Below are positions 10,183 to 20,865 of a stretch of DNA of 64,000 nt, piece by piece (positions within the stretch are counted from its first letter, which is position 1; every line of letters starts with the position of its first letter). The DNA is from Cladocopium goreaui (Eukaryota; Sar; Dinophyceae; Suessiales; Symbiodiniaceae). The stretch spans positions 89,134-153,133 of the forward strand of contig CAMXCT020001429.1 in assembly GCA_947184155.2 (NCBI GenBank), in the 5' to 3' direction. Below the pieces are notes generated by a model. The model searched no databases. It had not been told where the DNA came from and was given only the letters and a program-made list of their open reading frames with translations. The translations under genes and the position numbers were made by a program.

Positions 10183-12620
10183 AAGGTCCTCAAGATCATG
10201 AAAGCTGACCTGACCAAGAACTTTGAATCTTACGGCAGGCATTGCTATGCATTGCTCAAGCTTCAAGAATCTTCGAGATTTTTCATCAACAACGTTGGAC
10301 TTTCTGTTTTCGTTGTGTGTGCGCGCCTTGCCGCTTCAGAATGGATCCTTATGCTGTCGTACATTGGACTGGTGGGGACGTGTGGGCCCTCGAAGCCATT
10401 TTGGAGTGAACACGAAAAGTGCGCTCAGATGCACCCAAGACGTGAAGCATGTGAGACATTTCAAGCATTCATGTTTCTTACTGTAATGTTTCTTGTTTGT
10501 GTTTAGAGTGCAGTTGCCAAGGAAACATTCGAACTCACAAAAACGCGAGTTGCAGCTTGGCAGATGGGTGGGAGAGGTATAAGGGCACCATAAAGGTGGA
10601 ATGTATTTCTACAACTACGTGCTTTGTCAAATTCTATCAATGTTTGTTACGAAGTTGTTGTGGTCCTTCTATCTCCGATAGGAGATTTGATACCATGGGT
10701 GGGTGTGCTGCAGTCTTGTGTCATCTTGCGCGCCCTGCTTTGGCTTAGACTTGGTACAGTTTCACTCCGTGAGGACTGGAATGCTCACATGAACCCTGTG
10801 TGGGAACATACCTGCTGGTGCCCGAGAGATTCTGACAAAATACGACGAAATCTGAGAAATGTGTCCAGTATGATGCCCTTACCCGCTGCTTGGTTCCTGC
10901 GTTACTCAGTTCTTGTCCTCTTCCATTGCACCAGTTTCCGCCAGCGCCAAGGTCGACCTCAGAGATTTGAAGGCCAGACGCCCAGAACTTCACAAGACCG
11001 AGCAAGACAACGCAGTTTATGGCTGTTTATGGTACCATCATCATCCATCATCCGTGCCATTGCAGGCCGTGAGAGGGATTTGCAAGAAGATTTGGTTCAA
11101 GGGACATCCTAAGATCCAGCGTCTGCTCTCTTTATCCGTTCTCGTATGTTTTCTTGTGTCCGAGAGGTTTGGATCGCTTGACGCAGTGGAGCCGAGGTTT
11201 TGAAACAGTTCGGATTGAGGTTGCAGACTGATGGGTGGAAACCGTGGCAACATATCAACTGCTAAACTCGCTCAACATGACCAGCTGGTACCAGTTGCTT
11301 CATTTACAAGGCCTTCCACTTGGCACGATTTGGCACGAGCAGGGAACACAACATGACTGCGCTGAGAGGTTTTGGAGGCCAATGTGGCTTCAAAATCCAC
11401 TCTTTGCGGTTTAAGCCTCAGCCAACGACGTCAACTTGAGTTCCGCTTTCCCTTCATGTTTCAGAATGGTTTCTTTTCCTTCTTGTCCAGCATATCCCAA
11501 CTCTCCAAGGCGAAGTAACCTGCAAAGTTGCCCACTCCCAAGATTGCAATTCCAATGCTGATGTCACATAATTATTGGCCAAAACATATTGGTCAAACGA
11601 GGCCTTGTCAATAACTTATAAGTGGAACAGCTGCATGCTTGCAAGGCAGATCTTGTTGGAAAGGGATCGGCTCTTGGAATACCAAGCGTGAGTCAGGCCT
11701 GTGCGTTGGGAGTCCTGGAGAGAAGGATAGCAGGATAGACCCGGATAGACAGAGTAGTAGAGACGAGTTTGACAGGCTTCATTAGTTTGCTGCCCTTCTG
11801 AGCGCACAGATTTGCGCACTGATTCACCTGATTTCACCTGCATGTCTAGCTACTTCTAGCTTTCCCTATTTGCCCTGCCAAACACTCCCAAACTTGAAGC
11901 ACTTGCATCTGGAAGTTGAGTATTTTGGATCTGGTTTTGAAGTCCTGGTCGTGAACGCCTCCAGTTTGCCAGGCGGCACGGCATCCCGAGACAAAGCTCA
12001 AATTGACGCTCAATGGCGAGGCTGGTGGATTGCTTGAATCTATATGATCATCAGTGATCATCTCAGCATACTTGCAGCATCTTGCAGGAAACAGGCTTGT
12101 GCTGTCTTGCCATTGCAGTCTTACTTTTGTAGACAGGTGTCCTCGACGGAGTGTATATATATATACTTTAGTGAGATATCTTGAGACCACTAGCAGCTCA
12201 CAAGTTCACAGAAGTTTGCCAGACATTTTCTTCACTTTGTGCAGGAGACCGGCACTCTTTGTGTGGAAGGGATGCTTGTGCTGCACCCAGAGCAGATGGG
12301 TACACGGCTATTTGTGCCGGTTGGGCCGGCTCTCGGGTAGATCGTTGGGATTGCGCATACTTGTCAGGTTTTTTTCAGCATATTTAGCCTTGTGTGGCTC
12401 TTGCCAAAAAATGTGCCTGGGGCAGGATTCCTGCCCGAAGCATCTTACCATGGTTTTGAATCCTTCACGGTATGCGAGAGTGGAAAAGGATGGATCAGGA
12501 TGGAAAAGGTATGAGCAGGTGGCAAATGTTTCGACATGTTTCAACCAACTTTCCCAACATTTTCCAACTTGCAGTCTGAAGTCGAAGAGGCTGCACAGCT
12601 TCCGGTTTCTATTGCTGTGT
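10183..12620 (+). CDS. multi-exon gene, unrecognised product (part A)
   Basis: Exons that join with matching phase: up to 10238 (KIMKADLTKNFESYG), 10509-10576 (AVAKETFELTKTRVAAWQM), 10935-11014 (VDLRDLKARRPELHKTEQ) and 11065-11143 (AVRGICKKIWFKGHPKIQRL). Two later exons look real but their joints are unresolved: 12245-12336 (GTLCVEGMLVLHPEQMGTRL) and 12575-12620 (SEVEEAAQLPVSIAV). The first intron has a GC donor (10239), the next two GT, and the fourth exon ends at a gtatgt donor. The sequence is rich in Lys, Arg and Glu and looks helical. No family was recognised and the start was not found. Confidence 0.45.
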
Positions 12621-13149
12621 GACTGTCCTGAGGTCCCTCTCACGAAGAACAGACAAAGTCTCAGAACAGATCAGAGCAGATCAGAACACTGCAAGCATTT
12701 GCAAGCACATCATGCTATCCATCAATACCTCCGTGGAGCGAAAAATACGCGAAAATGCCCCCCAGGCAGGCCATCACTTTCACGGATAGACCCACAACTC
12801 TTCGAGGACGGAAGGGATCGGAAGGGTCTGATAGAGTGCGGTGAACAAGTTGCAGTCGCCCCACATCATTCCACATCAATCCATACCATCCTTTCCAAGA
12901 GTATGCAACAGTCAGATCTAACAGTAAGATCCTTGATGATCTTTGATGGTCTTGCGGTTTTCGGATGTCTCATGGATGTCCTACGGCCATTGCACAGACT
13001 CCGGTACAACGACTGGGTGTCTCTGGTGGCACAGCGCCCTTTTTTAAGCTCGTGCTGCTTGAGCCCCAGCCATCCTCAGAGATGTGTCCATGATCTGCCC
13101 AGCAACCGACTGGAAGATGCTGCAGTGTGGTCAATGCCAGTGGGCTAGG
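12621..13149. other. no supported exon
   Basis: One frame is open throughout (12054-13148) but lacks protein-like composition. Other frames hold short stretches after possible acceptors near 13080. Nothing firm. Confidence 0.35.
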
Positions 13150-14540
13150 CTAAGAAAACGATGTTATTATAAGATATTATAAGATATCATAAGATATAAT
13201 AAGATATTATAAGATATTATAAGATACTATAACATATTATAGCATATTAATTATAACATGGTAGCATATTATAGCATTTTAGAACACATTGTAACATATT
13301 ATAACATATTATAGCATATTATAGCATATTATAACATATTAACATATTATAACACATTATACCATCTTATAACATCTTAAAACATCCTAAACCATATTAC
13401 AACATATTATAACATATTATAGCATATTATAGCATATTATAGCATATTTTAACAAATTATAACATATTATAAAATATTATAACATATTATATCATATTAC
13501 AACATATTATAACATATTATAGCATATTATCACATATTATAACATATTATAACATATTAGAACATATAATAACATATTTTAACATATTAAAACATATTAT
13601 AGCATATTATAATATATTATAAGATATTGTAACATATTATAGCATATTATAGCATATCAATTATAACATGGTAGCATATTATAGCATTTTAGAACACATT
13701 GTAACATATTATAACATATTATAGCATATTATAGCATATTTTAACATATTAACATATTATAACACATTATACCATCTTATAACATCTTAAAACATCCTAA
13801 ACCATATTATAACATATTATAACATATTATAGCATATTATAGCATATTATAGCATATTATAGCATATTATAACAAATTATAACATATTATAAAATATTAT
13901 AACATATTATATCATATTACAACATATTATAACATATTATAGCCTATTATAACATATTATAACATATTATAACATATTAGAACATATAATAACATATTTT
14001 AACATATTAAAACATATTATATCATATTATAATATATTATAACATATTGTAACATATTATAGCATATTATAGCATATCAATTATAACATGATAGCATATT
14101 ATAGCATATTAGAACACTATATAACATATTATAACATATAATAGCATATTATAGCATATTATAGCATATTATAACATATTATCACATCTTATAACATCTT
14201 TTAACATCTTGTAACATATTATAACATATTATAACATCTTATAACATCTTACAACATATTATAACACATTATAACCTATTACAACATATTATTACATATT
14301 TTAAAATCTTAAAACTAATAACATATTATAACATATTATAACATATTATAGCATATTATAACATATTATAAGATAGTAATAGTAAAACATAGTTTAACAT
14401 ATTTTAACATATCTCAGCATATTTTAACATATCTTAACATATTTTAACATATTATATCATTTTTAAACATATTATAACACATTTTTTAAATATTGCAACA
14501 TATCTTAACATATAACACGTCATATTAAAGCATATGAAAT
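13150..14540. repeat. AT-rich satellite, 10-bp monomer in ~410-420 bp higher-order unit
   Basis: Tandem array of 10-bp variants of aacatattat / agcatattat. A marker motif (ttataacatg followed by gtagcatatt or atagcatatt) recurs at 13251, 13661 and 14081, giving higher-order periods of 410 and 420 bp, one monomer apart. The array becomes irregular after about 14300. It lies between the part A exons and the next exon group, probably within an intron or intergenic space. Confidence 0.9.
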
Positions 14541-14839
14541 ATCTAATCATCTTGAATCTAAGGAATCCATAAAAGTGGTCTTGACGCTATTACTTCTCGT
14601 CTTGTTCCAAGGCGAAACCCAACTGCAGAGAAGTCATGCAACTACTACATAGGCTCCGAGACCGAACATGTGATTTGAAGCTATCCTTGGTGCAAGTTCT
14701 GACGCTTTTCTATGAATGAAGACATCCCATGCCTTTTGCATCTCCTTTTGCCATCGCAGAAGATTAGCCTCGGAGGCAAAGACCTGAGCAGGGCCAGCGA
14801 CGAAGTCGACTTCTATGAAGAGGTGAGGGTAAAAATCTG

Positions 14840-15475
14840 GAAACTATCTTTTAACTTTTAACGTCTCTTTAATCGAATGAAGTTTGGAAGTCAAACTTCC
14901 GACAATATGGACAGATTGAAAAGCAGAGGTGGGAAGAGTCAGAGAAGAGAAAGAGTCAGAAGAAAGAAGATGCAGGTGCGTGAAAAGGTAGAAAAGTCGC
15001 GAAACACTGCGTTTTTTTCCAATGTTTTGTGGCTCTGGAAGTCGGCTCGCTAAAGCGGCGGGTGCGGAGCCATCTGGTCGTGTGAGAGAGGAAAAATTGC
15101 ATGCCATTGTGGCGCGAAGCACATTGGAAGTGAAAATAACAAAAAGACCTCGGGTTCGGACCGCCTTTGGAAGTTGAGATGTCGAAAAAGTGCAAGCAAC
15201 TGTGGCGGGAAGCACGTTCGAAAAACGTAGAAAACACAAAGCCCTCGGAGCACCCTTGGAAGTTGAGACGTCGACAAAGTCCATGCGGCTGTGGCAGGAA
15301 GCCCATGTCGAAGCCAAAATGTACAAAACACCACATGCTCGGAGCACTTTTGGAGGCATGAAGCATTGAAGCACATTTGGAAGTGAACATGGCAAAAGCA
15401 CCACAGCCTTGGAGCGTTTCTGGAACTTGAGAGGTTGAAAAATTGCACGCTATTGTGGTGCGGAGCACATGTCCA
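14840..15475. repeat. degenerate tandem repeat, ~90 bp unit
   Basis: Copies marked by ttggaagttgaga or its variants start near 15167, 15256 and 15350, giving spacings of 89 and 94 bp. Each unit contains a gtggcgggaagcac-like core. Partial copies extend on both sides. On the - strand all three frames stay open for 150-190 codons and look similar to one another; this is a consequence of the repeat and not evidence for a gene. Positions 14541-14840 hold nothing recognisable. Confidence 0.75.
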
Positions 15476-15848
15476 TGATAAAAGCACGCTTCTGGGCAGG
15501 CGCCGTTTTTCGTGGGTCACGTCCCGGTGACTCTTTCGCCGATGTCATTTTCGGCTTTTATGGGCCAAACTTTTGCGATCGTATGTTGATGCCCTGGATG
15601 CTCACAACGTGTTGGAAAAGATCCCTTTGTGTGAAATGCCTGATATCACCCCCACCGAGGGCACATCAGAAGAATGCCATCCGTTCCTTGGTCCAAATTG
15701 GATGGATGACCTAAATGTGTGCATAGCATCAAGCACGAATGCAGGCATCGAACGCAAAGCTGGGGTTGCACTAAGTATCTTGTTGGACAAGTGCAAAGAT
15801 CTATTCATGGTACCCAATTTGGGGAGTGGAAAGACAGAAGTGATGTGG

Positions 15849-16091
15849 TCTATCTGTCTATCTGTCTATCTTTCTGCCTGTCCATCTGTTTGTCTGTCTA
15901 TCTGCCTATCTGTCTATCTGCCTATCTGTCTATCTATCGATCTCTCTATCTATCTATCGATCCAAAACAAAGCAATTCTGCGAGGCTTCCTCAACAAAAG
16001 ATGGAAAGAAAGAAAGACAGACAGATAGACAGACAGACAGATAGATAGACAGGCAGAGATAGACAGAGACCCGAGAGAGAGAGAGAGAGAG
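15849..16091. repeat. inverted pair of tetranucleotide microsatellites plus (GA)n
   Basis: A CTAT/CTGT run (15849-15962) is followed after about 50 bp by a GATA/GACA run (16009-16072), its reverse complement, and then by a GA run to 16091. The two arms could fold into a long hairpin. Confidence 0.85.
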
Positions 16092-17965
16092 AAATCAGAA
16101 CCTCAACCACCTTTCGATCCATCAGTGGGTTCGCTCTGCCATCCATGCATCACAACAACAAAAGTGTCCTGTAAGTTTCCCATTTTTGAAATTTCCGCCA
16201 CCGCCTTTGCTTTAACAGTTTGTTTGTTGATAGTTTGTTGATAGTTTGTTGATCGTTTGTGCAGCTTGACATGACAAAATATGACACGAGTTTCAGGACG
16301 TGTCCCTGGCAACGCAGGTCAAACTCTGTGCAGAGACGCCCGCAGCTCAGACTGATTCACGTTGGAGCGATGTCACGCGACCGATTCGGACCACAACTAC
16401 CTGACCTTGGAGGCCTAGTGCCGCTGCAATGATGCGACCTCCTTAGAACGAGGATTTTTTTTGGTTTTTTTGGAACATTTTTTGATGTTTTATTTGATTT
16501 TCTAACCGATTTTTCCTTTGTTGATGTTTGCTTTGTGTCTTTTACATTCTTTAATTGGAACAGGCAAGAACCGGCAAATCACTCGTGTGGCATTTTGCCG
16601 AGGCCGGTGCTCCGCTTCACCTTCGATTATGCTGGCGTCGTCGCACTTCATGAGGACATCTTGGTGACAGTCAGTGCTACACTACCTGTGTGGCTAGGGG
16701 GGGTTTGCCCTTGCAGCGAGGTGAAGTAGTCGCCGTGGTTGTGAATGGGGCATTTGCGAGGAGTTTAATATTTTCATGATTTATCATAAATACAGTATAG
16801 TTTAATAAATACTTTCATATGATACTGATACTAGGTAGATAGACAGATAAATAAATGAATCGAACAATAATTATGTGATATTATATATATATGTGTGTCT
16901 AACATGTATGCGTGGGCTTGCGTGATGCCAAAACTTTGTGGGAGAGCACGTGTCTGACCGTTGGCTGAGGAGGGCAAGGAGACAAAGAAACCAGTCGAAT
17001 TGCTGGTGCCAACCCAAAATTGTATGGTGAACATGCTGTGTCGGTGTTGTTTTTCCGTTGCGACTGGGGCGTGTACGGGAACACATCAGGTGCTTCAGAA
17101 CCTCCGCGACGGGCGCAAAAAGCTGCGTTTGCTGGACATCAAGATTGGTCAGCAGCTTCTTGGTGACGATTTGTTTATGTCATTGGGATCAGGTTGGCGG
17201 TTGGTTAACAGGTCTATACTCAGCAGGCTATTAGTCTTATATAATATTACAGTAATCTAACAACAGGTTTTGGGGTACTATATCCCACTATATGCACATA
17301 AATGTTGCTAGAGAGCACCCTGATGGTTTTGGGCTGGTGCAACTTCCTGGCTCCTCTACAACACGTGAGAACAGGCTAGACTTCTTCAATCACTACATGT
17401 ACTTGTACGTTTTGTACCTGCTCAGTTGCTTCAGCAGGTCATTCATCTATTTGTCACCTGGATCTAGGATGATCTAGGCACACATCTTCGCTCATGTTGT
17501 TCAGCTAAAGGGCGCGAAGACCATCTGTGCTCTGAAGCACATTACATCGTCACATCATCACACAGGTGCTGAGTGCTGGGTCTTCCCCCACCGCACTAAA
17601 TCATGACTTTCTCGCTTCAAAGCATTCTGAACGCGAAGCCACATTTTCTTTCAAGATAATGACTGAACCGCACTATTTTTCGAAGCTTCAATCTGCTTTT
17701 GGATTTGGACAAATTTGTCCTTGCCCAGGACTGCACAAGCAGGCTGGCAGGGGAAGTCTGGAACCTCAGTGTGCAACAAAAAACTGGGCAGGAAAGGATG
17801 GAACGGGAAAGCTGATGGTTGAGTCGGATGAATCGTGCTTTCAAGTGCGATGCCATCTCCACTGGTCACATCTTGTCCAGACTCAACCAACTCAACCGAC
17901 TCAACTGACCCAACCCGCTCCCGCTATGCAGAAAGCTGCAACATGCTGCATTTTTTTTGGCAAAG
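16092..17965. other. mostly noncoding; short tandem repeat
   Basis: Positions 16212-16262 hold about four copies of an 11-12 bp unit (gtttgttgata). A possible exon after an acceptor at 16562 stays open in all three frames for about 100 bp, so it cannot be assigned. A ta/tg microsatellite lies near 16880. Nothing else was recognised. Confidence 0.4.
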
Positions 17966-19160
17966 GTCGCATGCAGCTGCCTTGCGCCAGGCTGTCGTTG
18001 TGGTAGCCTCAGGACGAGGTGAAATCGGCTTAGCTGCAGAATCATGTCGTGAGGATGTGAGGGGGGAGAAGCATGGGGAAACTATATGAAACTATCTGAC
18101 ATTTTCACAACATTTTCACAACATTTTCCCTCATCACCGTGTTGCAGCAGTTGCTTTCAGAAAATCATCGAAAATCTTCGAGCAGCCTCAGGATGGTCTG
18201 ACCAACTCTGCTGGAGAGGGCTTCCGTCTTGAGGGCTTTGATGGCCAGCCAGCTTCATTGACAACGATGGACCGAGAGCGTATTGATTTGGATGGCCATT
18301 GCATCGTGCAGATGATCAACATAAATTGTTGAAGAAATATATGACACGATCTTGCATCTCCCCATGCTGATAACACCACCTTCTTCATCGGAGTCATGAG
18401 GAGCCGTAGCTGCAAGACTAGCGGAAGTGTTTCATTTTATGGCAGCGTTTGGGGGTCGACAAGGGAAGCAAATGCAAGCACCAGCGGGCAGGATCCGCTG
18501 CATGATCTTGGGAAAAAGAATGTCACGTGCCCAGACCCTCTTTCATCCAGTATTATCCAGTATTTGTCGACATGGAGAACAAATGCAGATGATGCCTCCT
18601 GACCGCATAATTGAACTGAGGAAAAGCTGTCCAAGAAGGTGAGGGTCTTTGATTTTTTTGGGTGCCCTCCTCCGTCCGCCCCCACACAGTTCAAGATATC
18701 ATATAAGCGACGCCACGCGAAATCTTTGTGGTTTCAGGCTTTCAGGATTATGTTGCAACGAATGACTGCGGCGAGCATGCTCACGTGCTTGACTTAGATA
18801 CGTACAGAACATTTGAGAAGCTTTAGAGCATTGGGAGGGCTTGGGGATGGGGCTGCTTTCTGGGCAGTGAGGTTTTATTTGGACTTGCTCGACCATCCAC
18901 TTCCAAGCAAGGTGCACTGGGATATGTGAAAGAATGAGCTGGCCATCTCAGTGTTTTAACGCACGCCACGTGATTGAACAGTTTGATGAGTTTGATGGCA
19001 GGCCGCCCTGGAAAAAGAGCTTGGTCGTTCTGAGACGGTTGGCAGCCTACAAGATAGTGATGCTGACGCTTTGCTGGTGCAGCATGGCCCACCTTCCATC
19101 CCATTCCGCTGGCAGAGAGCCAAAGCCCGCAAAGCAGCCCTTGGACTGCAGCAGCTGTAG
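17966..19160 (+). CDS. multi-exon gene, unrecognised product (part B)
   Basis: Three exons read well: 17966-18056 (LRQAVVVVASGRGEIGLAAE), 18192 to about 18325 (EGFRLEGFDGQPASLTTM, then DLDGHCIVQM), and 19002-19160 (ALEKELGRSETVGSLQDSD, then FRWQRAKARKAALGLQQL and TAG 19158-19160). The first two join in phase across a GT-AG intron (18057-18191). The second ends before TGA, at a donor I could not fix. The third may be the terminal exon. It may be the 3' half of the gene whose exons lie at 10.2-12.6 kb, with repeats filling the intron. No family was recognised. Confidence 0.4.
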
Positions 19161-20865
19161 CTGTAGCATATAGAATACAGAAAATTTGATGGTATTTGAA
19201 CATTTTGATAGTCCACTCTTGCTACCGTGGCCGAGGCGGAAATCGTGCTTCACCAGACCCTGGTCAAAGTGACAGGCTGGGACCTTGGGATTTTGCATAC
19301 GGCGTGCTCAGCGCAACAAGTTGGACGGAGTAACGATGACTAATGCGGCGGAGCATCTAAGGACTGGCCGTTGCTTGCTTGAAGCCAGTTCCCCTGATAT
19401 GCGGCCTGTTGCGGTGTGATTTTGACTGCGTTATACTTGTGCTATACTTGTGCTTTCAGCATCAAGCCTGAGGTGCCCAATACCACAGAAGTGGATTGGA
19501 AGCATGGGACCAAGATGGACCAAGCCCATTTACACTATGCAGACTTTGAATGACTTTGACACAGTCTGCGGTACTGGTGTGGTATAGTGGGTGTGGTGGG
19601 GGTGTGTTGGTGGGTTTCCCGTTGCTCGTTCTGCTCAACTCCGTTTCCATGGTCTGTCCTTTAGCTTGCAATATCATATTGAAACATATTGAAACATCAA
19701 ATTCGAACTGGCCACCTTTGGAAAATCGAGTCCAGCACCGGGGGCACCATCGAAACTGGCCATCCCAAAACAGAGTATGCCCAGGTTCAGTGGCACTGGG
19801 CTTTGACATTGGACAGCCCCAATCTTACGAGAGCGCCATATAATCCACATAGGATGCAAATGTTTAATTTTGGATGCGAAGTTTGGGCATTTCCTCAAAA
19901 TCACACGGCACAGCATTGTACGTATTGCAACGATTCCATTCGATTGGTTGCACATTGACTTAGGATGCCAAAACGTGGGGAAGAAGAAATGCTGCGCACT
20001 GGCCTTGTTGGTGCAATGTGAAGATTCGAGAATCACTCGGCCTGTTTGCCACTGAAGGCTTCTTCTTAGAGCTGAAACATTTTGAAACCTGTTGAAAACC
20101 TCTCATTCCTCCCAATGCCAGCAGAATGCCAGTCCCTGAGATACTTGAGATTTTGTCTTCAGCAGGGCATTTCCGAGGCAGCAAGACCATTGTCTCCATC
20201 TTCGATTGGGGCAGGTCGGAGCTCAACACAATCGAGAAGTATCCTGGCATTGAACGACGGATAACGACGGCATTGTAGTGCCCGAAGCGCACCCCTCCTG
20301 TATTTTCCTGACAAACTGTTGCCAAGCTGCAACAAGAGAAGTAAGGAATGCATCGATGAGCGCAGACGACCAGCATGATCGGAGGAAGCCACAGCCTCAG
20401 CTTAATATGCTTAACGGGGCTTAACGTATTTGATCCCATTTGGAACCGTGGTGAATCCTGTGAGGGCTCATGTCTTTGCGCGCTTTGTGTGTGATGCTGT
20501 AGTTCTCACATTGAGCATAATGCTCTGTCATACTGTGTCAAGTCGCTGGCCCTCTGTGCTTAAACATCCCATGCGGCTTATGCACGTTTTTCTGCCAGTG
20601 TTTTCAAAGTTTGAACATGAGCTCTTGCACCATATCATGCAAGCATGGGCTTCCCCCCAAGCGATTGCAAGGACGCATTCCTGATCGGAAGTAAGAAGGG
20701 AAAAAGTGGTAACAGCAATGCTGTAGTTTCTGATGGCCTTTTCGCGGGTGTACATAAAGCACATTGCAGGACCACAAGAAATCAAATCAATGTTTGCGCC
20801 AGCTACCCAAAGAGAAACAGCACATGCTATCCCTTGACCTTTTGTTTGAGAACGAATCTTTCCCG
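19161..20865. other. no supported gene
   Basis: Several open stretches of 60-160 codons occur on both strands, but none shows protein-like composition or convincing splice borders. Presumed intergenic sequence and upstream region of the S1-domain gene. Confidence 0.35.

Noticed and set aside
12054-13148. 364-codon open frame on the + strand
   Set aside because: Cys/Ser/His-rich composition with no domain; better coding sequence with splice borders lies in another frame at 12245-12336 and 12575-12620.
14844-15520. Three - strand frames of 156-186 codons
   Set aside because: Similar sequence in all three frames results from the ~90 bp tandem repeat; no domain.
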